Below, in pieces: positions 36,097 to 45,981 of a DNA stretch of 64,000 bases. The position numbers and the translations under genes were made by a program. Where the stretch lies: assembly GCA_003138365.1 (NCBI GenBank), contig PLFY01000133.1:15294-79293 (forward strand), in the 5' to 3' direction. Under the pieces are notes generated by a model. It made no database searches. It was given only the letters and a program-made list of their open reading frames with translations, and was not told the origin of the DNA. Positions within the stretch are counted from its first letter, which is position 1; every line of letters begins with the position of its first letter. The DNA comes from Acidobacteriaceae bacterium (GTDB lineage: Bacteria; Acidobacteriota; Terriglobia; Terriglobales; Acidobacteriaceae).

Positions 36097-37299
36097 ATGC
36101 CAACACGCCCCTGCTGGGTTGAGATTCGCACCCGTTCCCTGGAAGAAAACTATCGATTTCTCGTGAGCCTTGCCGAGGGGCAGGCGGAGTTGCTGGCCAT
36201 GGTCAAGGCTGACGCTTACGGCCATTCGCTTGCCGCTTGCGTTCCGGCGGCGGTGCGCGTGGGGGCTCGGTGGCTTGGCGTCACCAGCGTTGAAGAAGGT
36301 GTGGCGACGCGTGCCCTGTGTCCCCAGGGACGGGTGCTGGTGATGGGCGGCGTCTTTGCGGGGCAAGGCCACGCGGTGGTCGAGCATTTGCTTACGGCGG
36401 TGGCTTGGGAGCCATGGCAACTGGACGAGCTTGAACGTGCGGCCCATTCGGCGAATTGTCCGGCTGGGGTTCAGGCTGTGGGGTTGCCGGTTCACCTGGA
36501 GATCGATACCGGGATGAGCCGGCAGGGCGTGAGTCCGGATGGTCTTGCCGCGGCTTTGGCGCGGTTTGGCCCGGCCTCGGCACTTAGGCTTGAGGGCGTC
36601 ATGACGCACCTGTTTGCCGCGGACGAGGCGGACGGCGCGGTGACCGAGGCGCAACTTGTTCGATTGAACCAGGCGCTGGGGCAAATTGCGGACGCGGGAT
36701 TGACGCCGGATTGGCTCAATGTGGGGAATTCGGCGGCGCTGCTCGCCGGCGAGGCCGGGCGAATCGCGGCTTTGGCCGGCCGCCACGGGATGAAGGCGAT
36801 GCTCAGGCCAGGGCTGGCGCTTTATGGTTTGGCGCCGCAGTTTGATCCCGGATTTGCGCCAGAAAAAGTGCCGGACGGCTTGGCCGCGGCGCGCGCCGCC
36901 TTACAACCGGTGCTGAGTTGGAAGACCGCGGTGGTGGGCGTCCGGACCGTTCCCGCGGGTGCGGTGGTGGGCTATAACGGAACCTTTGTGGCGACGGAGC
37001 CGATGCGTCTGGCGTTGGCGGCCGTGGGGTATGCGGACGGCCTGGACCGGAGGCTTGGCAACAACTTCAGCCTTCTTGTGCATGGGCAGCGAGCCCCGCT
37101 GGTGGGCCGCATCAGCATGGACCAGGCGGTGCTGGACGTGACGGAGATTGCTGGGGTGGAAGCCGGCGATGAGGTGGTGATTCTGGGAACGCAACGGGAC
37201 GAGACCATTACCGCGTTCGACCACGCCGAGGCAACGGGGACGATTCCGTGGGAGGTCTTTACGCGGATTGGGCCGCGGGTGCGGCGGGTCGCGGTTTAA
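36097..37299 (+). CDS. alr: Alanine racemase
   Basis: 400 residues, fold type III PLP enzyme. PLP-binding lysine K37 (MVKADAYGH) and the second catalytic residue Y293 (VVGYNGTF) are both present, as are GYADG and GRISMDQ of the C-terminal domain. Interconverts L- and D-alanine for peptidoglycan in the cytosol. An in-frame TTG twelve bases upstream is possible but less likely. Confidence 0.95.
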   Translation: MPTRPCWVEIRTRSLEENYRFLVSLAEGQAELLAMVKADAYGHSLAACVPAAVRVGARWLGVTSVEEGVATRALCPQGRVLVMGGVFAGQGHAVVEHLLTAVAWEPWQLDELERAAHSANCPAGVQAVGLPVHLEIDTGMSRQGVSPDGLAAALARFGPASALRLEGVMTHLFAADEADGAVTEAQLVRLNQALGQIADAGLTPDWLNVGNSAALLAGEAGRIAALAGRHGMKAMLRPGLALYGLAPQFDPGFAPEKVPDGLAAARAALQPVLSWKTAVVGVRTVPAGAVVGYNGTFVATEPMRLALAAVGYADGLDRRLGNNFSLLVHGQRAPLVGRISMDQAVLDVTEIAGVEAGDEVVILGTQRDETITAFDHAEATGTIPWEVFTRIGPRVRRVAV

Positions 37300-37427
37300 C
37301 TGTCCGCAGAGCATGGTGAAAGCAAGATCGAATCAGGTGAAGAATCTCTCTCAATGATCCGAACTGCGTCCCGAATTGGGGTATGCGTGTCGGGGAATCG
37401 AGGAGGCCGCGAAAGGAGACAGCAAGA

Positions 37428-38180
37428 GTGTCGACTACTCCCACGCCGATCGTATCCGGAGAGAACCGCGCTCCCGCCAGCAGTTCGCCGCCGCACAAAA
37501 TCGGTCTTTCAGCAAGAGTCGCGATCAGAATAATCGCAGTACTGACCATAGCCATTTGCGCCCTCTTCCTGCCTGCCGGCACGTTGAGGTTCTGGCAGGG
37601 CTGGGTTTATCTGGGCGTCCTGCCCGTTCCCAGCCTTTGCGCCTACCTTTACTTTTTGAAGCACGATCCACAACTTGTCGAACGCAGATTGCAACAGAAG
37701 GAGCAGGTCCGCGAACAGAAGCTTCTGATGCGTTGGTTCAAGCCGCTTTTCTTGTGTGTGTTTTTAGTGCCGGGGTTCGACTACCGCCTGGGCTGGACGC
37801 GCACATTGCTGGGCGCAGTGCCGTTGTGGCTGACGGTGTTTTCTCAGGTCATGGCGTTGACGGGAATGTGCTTTGCGTCTTGGGTCATCACCGTCAACCG
37901 ATTCGCGGGACGCACGATCCGGGTCGAGGAGGGTCAGAAAGTCATCTCGACCGGCCCATACAGCATCGTTCGTCATCCGATGTATTCAGGGAGCGTGGTC
38001 TTGTTGATGTTCACGCCGTTGGCGCTCGGTTCCTACATCTCCGTGCCCATTTTCGCGCTGCTAATCCCGTTCTACGTCATCCGCCTGCTCAACGAGGAGA
38101 AGGTGCTTCGCGAGGAGTTGCCCGGCTACCCAGAGTACTGTCTGCACACGCGGTTTCGTCTGATTCCCTTCGTCTGGTAA
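37428..38180 (+). CDS. Isoprenylcysteine carboxyl methyltransferase-like membrane protein
   Basis: 250 residues, five or so membrane helices. C-terminal motif STGPYSIVRHPMYSG followed by NEEKVLREELPGYPEY is the SAM-binding signature of the ICMT/PEMT family. The substrate in bacteria is unknown; lipids or small molecules are candidates. I choose GTG 37428 as start because AAGGAGA ends about nine bases before it; the ATG 45 bases upstream would add a basic, non-membrane stretch and lacks such a site. Confidence 0.85.
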   Translation: MSTTPTPIVSGENRAPASSSPPHKIGLSARVAIRIIAVLTIAICALFLPAGTLRFWQGWVYLGVLPVPSLCAYLYFLKHDPQLVERRLQQKEQVREQKLLMRWFKPLFLCVFLVPGFDYRLGWTRTLLGAVPLWLTVFSQVMALTGMCFASWVITVNRFAGRTIRVEEGQKVISTGPYSIVRHPMYSGSVVLLMFTPLALGSYISVPIFALLIPFYVIRLLNEEKVLREELPGYPEYCLHTRFRLIPFVW

Positions 38181-38226
38181 GGCGCAAGCAGTTTGCATCC
38201 GCCCATGGAACCAATGAGCAGAACAA

Positions 38227-38251
38227 GCGCAGGAGGGGAACCCTCTTGCGC
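38227..38251. terminator. Bidirectional terminator-like hairpin
   Basis: Arms GCGCAGGAGGG (38227-38237) and CCCTCTTGCGC (38241-38251) pair with one G-T, loop GAA. It sits between the ends of two convergent genes, which is where a shared terminator is expected. A poly-T tract is not evident. Confidence 0.55.
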
Positions 38252-38285
38252 CTGTTTGCCGTTCACTCCATGATGACTAGCGTTC

Positions 38286-39932
38286 TTATTGCTTGACCGG
38301 TTGCGGGGGCAGAGCCTTGGGCGCCTTCAGATGAGGCGCGTTGGGGGCGAGCGGAGCTTTGGGTGCGGCCGCAACGGTTGGCGCTGGTGGCGTCGCAGGG
38401 AAGGCGGACCCCTTCTTGATGCGCAAGTCGCCGTTGTCGGCATTCAGGACAATTTTCGATGTGCCGGAGCCGATCTTCCCGCTGACGGTCTTGTTCTCGT
38501 CGCCGCTGATGGAAAGCGCAAACTCCGTAAAGATATCGCCGTTGCGGGTGCGGCCGTCCACCGTGGCCGAAGCGTTGGGCGGCAACGTCACGACGATGCC
38601 GCCTTTGCCGTTCTTGGCATCCACAGAGTAGGCGCCGGCCGGCTCCACGGCGATGCTGCCGTCGCGATTTTCCACGGTGCTATCGCCGTAAATCTGGTTG
38701 AGGTCGACATCTTTGGCGTGCGTCACCACATGCACGGGCCCCTTGGCCTCGGCGATGCGGAGATCGTCGGAGTCGAGGGTCAGGTCGCCGGGCAGCGCGG
38801 CCAGTTGCACGTCAGTGACTGAGGTGTGCAGATGCACCGATCCGGAGACGTTCTCGATATGCACGTCGCCCAGAATTTCGCCGCTCTGCGTGATCTTGCC
38901 CTTGATCTCGGAGAGGGTGAGGTCGTTGCAGTCGCCATCGGTGGTCAGGTCGCCGTCCACCTGGTGCGCCGAGAAGTCGTGCTTGCCGCCGGCAAAGTGC
39001 ATCTGGACCGAGCCTGTAATCGCGTTCAGATGCACGTCGCCGTGTTGTGCGGAGACACTGATGCCGGCGCCGAGGCCGGCAGCCGTTACGTCCCCTTTGC
39101 CGGCGTTGATGCTGACCCTGGCAGATTTGGGTACGGTGACGGTTAGGTTGAGGCGGCCGTTGTTGTTGCTTTCTGACTTGACCAGCACGGCGCCGCCGTT
39201 GACGGTGACATGGGCGGCCTCGGCGGCAAAGATTTTGTCTGCTTCGGTATCCGAACCGGCAAAAGCCACTGCGTGTGCGCTTACCTCGATGTTGGGTCCG
39301 TCGCCGGAGGTGACGCTGACGTCGCCGCGGGGATTTTGAATCTCAACGGTGGCGTTTGCGGGAATCTGCGAGCTGAGCGCCTGCTGGTCCATATCGTGCT
39401 GGGGCAGACCGAATGCGTTGAAGAAGTTGTCATTCATTCCGTATTCGTTTTGATCTCCCATATGGGAAAACCACGGCCGCATATGCTCCCAACCTGAAGC
39501 GCCAAAGCCGAGGAAGGCAAGCAGGATAAGGATGCCGACAAAGCTGCCGCCGCGGCGCACGGGGGTTTCGCGGCGCAGGTCGAGCGCCCACTCGCCCAGC
39601 AGGGCCAGACCTGCGACGATCAGCAACAGCGGCCACCAGCGGCCATACCAGGGCCAGAATTGGTCGGCGGCAATGCGGCCGGTGACGACCAGGAGTGCGA
39701 CCACTCCGCCGGCGACAAGAATGATGGGACCGACGACTGAGGGAACGCGCGGTCCATAGGCGCCTACGTAGCTGGACTTCCAGGCGTAACGCTGGGCCTT
39801 CCAGGCATCGCGCTGCGCCCGCCAGGCGGCTTTCTGCTGCTCACGGTAGACGCGGTACTGGGTTTTGGGATCGTAAGGGGGATAGGGAGGCCGTCCGCCA
39901 CCCGGAGGCATATTGGGAGGTACGCTGCTCAT
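38286..39932 (-). CDS. DUF4097-type beta-strand repeat envelope protein
   Basis: 548 residues. A Pro-rich, then strongly charged/Trp-rich N-terminus (about 1-62) precedes two or three membrane helices (about 67-85, 94-113 and 125-145), then a long run of repeating beta-strand units such as VEIQNPRGDVSVTSGD, DVHLNAITGSVQMHF and DVDLNQIYGDSTVENRDG, characteristic of DUF4097. A Pro/Ala-rich tail ends the protein. Bacterial relatives sit with LiaF-like proteins in cell-envelope stress operons. Last gene of the sigma-factor operon, overlapping the preceding gene by four bases. Confidence 0.85.
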   Translation of the reverse strand: MSSVPPNMPPGGGRPPYPPYDPKTQYRVYREQQKAAWRAQRDAWKAQRYAWKSSYVGAYGPRVPSVVGPIILVAGGVVALLVVTGRIAADQFWPWYGRWWPLLLIVAGLALLGEWALDLRRETPVRRGGSFVGILILLAFLGFGASGWEHMRPWFSHMGDQNEYGMNDNFFNAFGLPQHDMDQQALSSQIPANATVEIQNPRGDVSVTSGDGPNIEVSAHAVAFAGSDTEADKIFAAEAAHVTVNGGAVLVKSESNNNGRLNLTVTVPKSARVSINAGKGDVTAAGLGAGISVSAQHGDVHLNAITGSVQMHFAGGKHDFSAHQVDGDLTTDGDCNDLTLSEIKGKITQSGEILGDVHIENVSGSVHLHTSVTDVQLAALPGDLTLDSDDLRIAEAKGPVHVVTHAKDVDLNQIYGDSTVENRDGSIAVEPAGAYSVDAKNGKGGIVVTLPPNASATVDGRTRNGDIFTEFALSISGDENKTVSGKIGSGTSKIVLNADNGDLRIKKGSAFPATPPAPTVAAAPKAPLAPNAPHLKAPKALPPQPVKQ

Positions 39933-40255
39933 GATTGTCCTCCATCGAGATCTTTGTCGTATTCATGGGCAGGGACGATGGCCGTCGGCTGTCCTGGGTA
40001 GGGTGGAATGCCTGTTGCCGCCCTGGGATCGATTGGGCCCTGGTAAGGAGCGCCAGGATAGGGCATAGGCGGACTGCCCCCTTCAGCGGCCAGGGCTGCG
40101 CGTTCCGCCAGCATGAGGACGCCGGCAAGAATCAGAAACAGCGGCCAGCTCTTGCCCCAACCGAGAATGTGAGCCTGGGCCAGCAGGGCAATCACGCCGA
40201 CCAATAGAAGATAAGCGGGGCCGCGAAGGCGGCGAATCATGATATAGCGGCTCAT
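39929..40255 (-). CDS. Small LiaF/DUF5668-like membrane protein
   Basis: 108 residues with two membrane helices (AYLLLVGVIALLAQAHILGWGKSW, in parts, and LFLILAGVLMLAERAALA), followed by a Pro/Tyr-rich cytosolic or periplasmic tail. Pattern fits the short LiaI/LiaF transmembrane domain family. Start at 40255 (MSRYIM), overlapping the B-box gene stop by four bases. A member of the sigma operon, function probably in membrane-stress sensing. Confidence 0.75.
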   Translation of the reverse strand: MSRYIMIRRLRGPAYLLLVGVIALLAQAHILGWGKSWPLFLILAGVLMLAERAALAAEGGSPPMPYPGAPYQGPIDPRAATGIPPYPGQPTAIVPAHEYDKDLDGGQS

Positions 40256-41082
40256 TTGGAACCTCCTTGGGAATCTCCGAGACGACGAACGATCAGCCAG
40301 ACACCGACCCCGATCAGAAGCACCGGCCATGAAAACTCAAGCAGGCGTCCGCTGAAGATATCGAGCCGATCGAGCAGGAAAAGCAATCCGAGGGCGATTA
40401 GAATCACAGCGCCGACCGGCTCCTTGCGCTTCCAGAACAGAGGCCGCCAATACTCTGAGGGATCAGGCGTAAAGCCGGGTCCGGCAGCGCCGGGAGCAGG
40501 CGGCGTGAATGGCGCTTGCCAGGCCCCCTGCTGGTAAGGCGGCTGTTGGTACGCGCCCTGTGCCTCGGGGCCCGGAGGATTGGGGTTCGGATTGCCCTGG
40601 GCCGGTCCAGCGCCTGGTTGGCCCGGATACCTGTGGCGCGTGCCCAGGTTCAGCCAGTTCCCAACCTCGTTCAGCCCCAGTGGATCGGGCGGAGGCTGGC
40701 CGTCCCGCAGCGCTCTGGCGGTGTGGAAAGCCTCGAAGGACTGGTAGAGGCACCACGCGCCGATGAAGATGCCGAAGATGCCGTGGTACTCGGTGATGCT
40801 GACCAGCACGGCAAAGATGACAACGTGGATGAGTCCCTTGAAGAACTGCCCGTTGTACATGGCGCCGACGCCGGGAATGAGTCCCAGGATGGCGGCAGCC
40901 GATGGGTGGGGCCCACTGGGCGGGACCACGAATGGTTGTTGAAAGGCCTGCCAGGATGCCTGGCAAGGCTCGCAGAGAATCTGGCCTCCAGCCGCGTTGC
41001 GCACGCAGTTGGCGCAGAGCGGCTTGCCACATGTCTGGCAATAGGCGGTCGCGGTTACACCGCTGTGATTTACGCAGTCCAT
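40252..41082 (-). CDS. B-box zinc finger membrane protein
   Basis: 276 residues. The N-terminal B-box-like zinc finger has Cys/His pairs (MDCVNHSGVTATAYCQTCGK, then CANC and CEPC; about 3-41). Two membrane segments follow (AAAILGLIPGVGAMYNGQF and IHVVIFAVLVSI region), then a Pro/Gln-rich linker (about 150-220) and a C-terminal pair of helices of the LiaF-like kind (AVILIALGLLFLLD and VLLIGVGVWLIV). An unusual mosaic, probably a membrane-tethered partner of the anti-sigma factor. Overlaps the anti-sigma gene by 13 bases. Confidence 0.8.
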   Translation of the reverse strand: MDCVNHSGVTATAYCQTCGKPLCANCVRNAAGGQILCEPCQASWQAFQQPFVVPPSGPHPSAAAILGLIPGVGAMYNGQFFKGLIHVVIFAVLVSITEYHGIFGIFIGAWCLYQSFEAFHTARALRDGQPPPDPLGLNEVGNWLNLGTRHRYPGQPGAGPAQGNPNPNPPGPEAQGAYQQPPYQQGAWQAPFTPPAPGAAGPGFTPDPSEYWRPLFWKRKEPVGAVILIALGLLFLLDRLDIFSGRLLEFSWPVLLIGVGVWLIVRRLGDSQGGSK

Positions 41083-41957
41083 ACTGTGCTCCTTTCCCGT
41101 AGTGCCATTGCGGAGCCGCCGGAGTGCGCGGGCTGAGCTTGAAACTTGAGGGAGGTTTCTAAAAAGTCACTGGAATCGTTGGGAGCCGGGCTTCCCGATT
41201 GCTGGGGAGGGTCCATCCGGGAGCCCCCATCCTTGTGGCCTGGGGTCTGTTTTGACTCGCCCGGCGGGTTGTCTTTCGGTCGTTGCTGGTTGTCGTTTTC
41301 TCCGCCCTGGTTCTCGGTGGTGCTGCGCAATTGCCGCATGGTGGACTGAACCTCGTAGACAAAACGCAGGTGGTCGTAATAGCGGATGATCGGGGTAGAG
41401 GCCATGGTCAGCCGCCGCTCCATGAACGAGCGCACCGCGGTGGGGCGAAGGCTGCTGAGCCGCAGGTTGCTCAAGCTGACGCCGGTCAGGTTAAGCGTCA
41501 GCGCGATGGTGAAGAATGCCATGGCGGCCGTCATGAGCAAGCGCGGCTCGGCAAACCGGCGGGCTTGAAAGGCGACGAGTCCGGCAATGCCGGGACGCTG
41601 CCAGGCCGGGGTCCCCGTCATGCGGCCTTTGCGTGCGGGGGTAGAGCCGGGTTGCATCGGCAACACGCTGGCGCCGCCAGCCATCAGGCCGAAGCCTTCT
41701 ACCTGCCCTGGGCCGGTCTGGGCCAGAATCTTATCCAACAGCCCTGCGGGAACCTCCGGTTCGGGCGAAAGGAACTCAAGCCACTCGCGGCCTCGCCGGG
41801 CGTCTTCAAACAGTGCCGTGCAGGCCGGGCAGACGGCCATGTGCGCGGTAAAGATCGCCTCGTCGGCCGGATTCAACAGCCCGTCCAACGCATCGGTCAA
41901 AAGTGTCTCCCACTGCCCGCAGGCCGGAGAGCTCGGAATGTTTGTGCGCTCTGCCAT
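41070..41957 (-). CDS. Anti-sigma factor with zinc finger
   Basis: 295 residues. N-terminal zinc-finger anti-sigma motif H39-X3-C43-X2-C46 with an upstream Cys13; one transmembrane helix at about 140-160; C-terminal Gln/Asn/Pro-rich periplasmic tail. It would bind and silence the sigma factor encoded just before it. Start overlaps the sigma stop by one base (TAATG), typical of sigma/anti-sigma pairs. The tail is low in complexity, so a protease-controlled release is possible but unproved. Confidence 0.88.
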   Translation of the reverse strand: MAERTNIPSSPACGQWETLLTDALDGLLNPADEAIFTAHMAVCPACTALFEDARRGREWLEFLSPEPEVPAGLLDKILAQTGPGQVEGFGLMAGGASVLPMQPGSTPARKGRMTGTPAWQRPGIAGLVAFQARRFAEPRLLMTAAMAFFTIALTLNLTGVSLSNLRLSSLRPTAVRSFMERRLTMASTPIIRYYDHLRFVYEVQSTMRQLRSTTENQGGENDNQQRPKDNPPGESKQTPGHKDGGSRMDPPQQSGSPAPNDSSDFLETSLKFQAQPAHSGGSAMALRERSTVWTA

Positions 41958-42592
41958 TACATCACCTCCCGTTTATTACGTTCCAGCAGCCGTGCTAGTT
42001 CCGCGCGGCCTCTGCTGATGCGGGACTTGACCGTCCCCTCGGGAATGCCCAGCACCTGGGCGATCTCCTTGTAATCAAGATCTTGCAGGTCACGAAGAAT
42101 GACGGCCTCGCGCAGCTCGACGGAGACGCGAGCGAGGGCATTCTGGACCATTTTCGCCAGTTCCTTCTGGGCCGCCGACTCGTGCGGCGAAGGACCGCTG
42201 GCCATCAGGCGGGCTACAGGCTGCAACTCCTCTGCCGACTCCCAGCCGTCGTCCAAAGAAGAGGTCGCGCGCTGGTTGCGGGTGCGCCGGAAGTTGTCCA
42301 CCAGCAGGTTGCGGGTCATGGTTGTGATCCACACCTGCAGGCTGCCGCGGCCGGTATCGAAACTGGCCAGGTTCGAGTAAACCTTCAAAAAAACGTCCTG
42401 AGTCAGGTCCTCCGCGTCGGCCGGGTTGCCGGTAAAGCGATAGCAGAGCCCGTAGACACGCCTGTGGTGGGAGCGGACCAGTTCGGCCCACGCGCCGGAA
42501 TCACCGTCCATGCAGCGGCGAACAGTCTGGGACCAGTCGATCTCCAGCGGACTCACCTCCACGTTTAGCGGGCGGGCGTCAGGAGCTTTCAT
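41957..42592 (-). CDS. RNA polymerase sigma factor, ECF type
   Basis: 211 residues. Region 2 (AEDLTQDVFLKVYSNLASFD, about 60-79) and the region 4 helix-turn-helix (LDYKEIAQVLGIPEGTVKSR, about 170-189) are clear; no region 3. Directs RNA polymerase to envelope-response promoters; likely auto-activates this operon. Start at 42592 has GGAGG at good distance; longer upstream frames lack such a site. The spacer to the UPF0175 gene (42593-42863) should carry its promoter but I see no clear ECF motif. Confidence 0.92.
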   Translation of the reverse strand: MKAPDARPLNVEVSPLEIDWSQTVRRCMDGDSGAWAELVRSHHRRVYGLCYRFTGNPADAEDLTQDVFLKVYSNLASFDTGRGSLQVWITTMTRNLLVDNFRRTRNQRATSSLDDGWESAEELQPVARLMASGPSPHESAAQKELAKMVQNALARVSVELREAVILRDLQDLDYKEIAQVLGIPEGTVKSRISRGRAELARLLERNKREVM

Positions 42593-42863
42593 CTTGCCTC
42601 CCAGAATGTCCCCGTTGCCGGCAGCGGGCGTCCGAAATGCGCCAATCTCCGGCGCCTCCATGGTACGCCGCGATTGTGGCCTCGGCGGGGTCCCCGGCGA
42701 CAGGTCTTTGTCGCTGGGGTGTCTCGGCGGCGATGCCAACCCTATCACGCTCCAGCTTAATGTGCCCACGCATTGCATAGTTTGCTAATACGCGGGATCT
42801 GTGCGGATAGTTCCGTGGGAGGAAGAAGTAGAATTCCTTTGCCATCCCTGCTACCCTCAAGCC

Positions 42864-43130
42864 ATGCAGATTACCGTCCAACTTCCCGACGATCTGGCCC
42901 AGCACCCCAACCCGGGGCGCGATGCCCTGGAATCGCTGGCCATTGAGGGATACCGCACGGGAACGCTCTCTCACTATCAGGCAAGCCAGATACTGGGGTT
43001 GTCGCGTTTCGAGTTCGACGGCTTTCTCAAGGATCGGCAGATCTACGACCACGCTTATGACGTCGAAGATTTGGAACAGGACCGTGAGACCATGCGCCAG
43101 CTTCAGGCCAAGGGGCTCCTCCGGGCATGA
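42864..43130 (+). CDS. UPF0175-family antitoxin-like protein
   Basis: 88 residues (MQITVQLPDDLAQ..., then LSHYQASQILGLSRFEFDGFL). The HTH-like second half fits UPF0175 proteins, which are partners of DUF3368 toxins. The stop overlaps the next start by four bases. Starts with a strand followed by helices, as DNA-binding antitoxins do. Start 42864 is the only Met before the domain. Confidence 0.85.
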   Translation: MQITVQLPDDLAQHPNPGRDALESLAIEGYRTGTLSHYQASQILGLSRFEFDGFLKDRQIYDHAYDVEDLEQDRETMRQLQAKGLLRA

Positions 43131-43612
43131 TCGTTGTTGCTGATACTTCGCCGCTCAATTACCTGATTCAGATCCATTGCGACACACTTCTCCCTCAGAT
43201 TTACGGGAAAATTGTTGTCCCTTCCGGAGTGATGCGGGAGCTGAATCACTCCGGCGCGCCGGCAGCGGTGCGCTTGTGGCTGACTCGTCTCCCGTCCTGG
43301 GTCGATGTCCGCCTGATCACTTCTCCACCGGATTCGGAGCTTGCATTCCTGGGGCTAGGTGAGCGAGACGCAATTCAATTCGCCGAGGAACACCACGCGG
43401 ACCTCCTGCTGATGGATGAACGCAAGGGGCGATTGGAAGCAAAACGGCGCGGACTGATGACGACCGGAACGTTGGGGATCTTGTTGAGTGCCGGAGAGCT
43501 GAGACTGATCGATCCGGAACTAGCCTATCGCCGGCTGATTGCCGAGACTACCTTTCGCACTTCTGCCGCACTGGAAGCGCAGTTTCTCGGGCAGGATCGC
43601 TCCACACTTTGA
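43127..43612 (+). CDS. DUF3368 (PIN-like) toxin
   Basis: 161 residues, PIN-like fold. Candidate catalytic acids: D6 (VVADTSPLNYL), E79 region (GLGERDAIQFA) and D103 area (LLLMDERKGR). PIN toxins cleave RNA using Mg2+. Paired with the upstream UPF0175 antitoxin, a known toxin-antitoxin pairing. Likely soluble and cytosolic. Confidence 0.85.
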   Translation: MIVVADTSPLNYLIQIHCDTLLPQIYGKIVVPSGVMRELNHSGAPAAVRLWLTRLPSWVDVRLITSPPDSELAFLGLGERDAIQFAEEHHADLLLMDERKGRLEAKRRGLMTTGTLGILLSAGELRLIDPELAYRRLIAETTFRTSAALEAQFLGQDRSTL

Positions 43613-43688
43613 ATTGAAAGCAGGGATCCACATCTCTGCACGCGGATGGTGGCCCAAGTCTCACTGGCGATCCCTGGAAGACCCGCGC

Positions 43689-44324
43689 CTAACCAAGCTT
43701 GACGAAATGCATGGCCGCCGAATTCATGCAGTAGCGCAGGCCCGTGGGGGCGGGGCCGTCATTGAACACGTGCCCGAGGTGAGCGTCGCACAGCCTGCAG
43801 GAGACTGCGGTGCGGACCTCCATCAGGCTTCCGTCGACAGTATCCACGACATTCTCTTGCGCGATGGGCTGCCAGAAACTGGGCCAGCCGGTACCGGAGT
43901 CGAACTTGGTTTCCGAACTGAACAGGGCCAGGTCGCAGCAGACACAGCGGAAGACGCCTCGATCGTGCAGGTTCCAACTGTCGCCGGTGAAGGGCAGCTC
44001 GGTGTCTGCGTGGCGGGTGACTCGATAGGAGGTTGGAGAGAGCATCTTCTTCCACTCGCCGTCGGACTTGATGAGGCGGGGAAGGCTGACCGTGTCCGTC
44101 TGCTTCCCGTCGGCTGAAAACTCAATGATGGTGACCGTCTTTGGACCCTCGTCCGGAGTCATTGGGCGCGCCGCTGCGACAGTGCTGCGCCGCAAGCCCC
44201 AGAAGGCCGCCGCACTGACTGCGGTTGCGACTGAAACGATGAAGGCACGACGGCCGAAAAGCTGTACGAGGCTTGGTTCGCACGGCTCAACCGGCTCGGA
44301 CGGTTGTTCCAGGTCATTCTCCAT
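43689..44324 (-). CDS. msrB: Exported peptide-methionine (R)-S-oxide reductase
   Basis: 211 residues. The catalytic domain has zinc ligands C127/C130 and C176/C179, and resolving/catalytic C199 in RYCMNSAAM. The N-terminus shows a twin-arginine-type signal: GRRAFIVSVATAVSAAAFWG at about 24-43. The protein would therefore act outside the cytosol, repairing oxidised methionine in periplasmic or envelope proteins. Start at 44324 (MENDLE); six codons upstream are also open. Confidence 0.9.
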   Translation of the reverse strand: MENDLEQPSEPVEPCEPSLVQLFGRRAFIVSVATAVSAAAFWGLRRSTVAAARPMTPDEGPKTVTIIEFSADGKQTDTVSLPRLIKSDGEWKKMLSPTSYRVTRHADTELPFTGDSWNLHDRGVFRCVCCDLALFSSETKFDSGTGWPSFWQPIAQENVVDTVDGSLMEVRTAVSCRLCDAHLGHVFNDGPAPTGLRYCMNSAAMHFVKLG

Positions 44325-44465
44325 GATCGATTCTCTTCTCAACTCGGACGGCGGAGTTCGAATGCTCGCCGTGCTCGATTGTTAGAGCGTGCGTGCAGTG
44401 AGAAGGTTACGGAATTCGACCGAATTCAGCGCGGCCTTTCGACAAGGCGGGATTACCGGCAATGC

Positions 44466-44501
44466 AGAAGAGGCCTCTTCCTCGTGGAAAGGGCCTCTTC
44501 T
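44466..44501. other. Inverted repeat between msrB and glgC
   Basis: Perfect 10-bp arms AGAAGAGGCC (44466-44475) and GGCCTCTTCT (44492-44501) with a 16-base loop. It lies downstream of glgC on the minus strand; as a terminator it would be weak because the loop is long and no T-run follows. Confidence 0.4.
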
Positions 44502-44536
44502 CATTTGCCGCGCTTCGTGATGAATCAGGACCCGCC

Positions 44537-45790
<1,254 letters not shown>

Positions 45791-45981
45791 ATCGGTTTGA
45801 TCCCGCCTTCGTTGTCGTTCCTGTCCGGCGTATGAATGTTAAGGCGAGTGGCGCTATCTGGTACAGCATATTTTTTGCGGCAGCACATTTACCCAAGCCT
45901 CACCGAACGGTGGAGAATACCACACGCGGATGAACTTGGCTGCCCTGTCTGTTGCACAGGCACTTTTGGATACGAGGCGCC

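Noticed and set aside
44466-44501. Strong terminator between msrB and glgC
   Set aside because: The 10-bp stem has a 16-base loop and no T-run, so only an inverted repeat is recorded.
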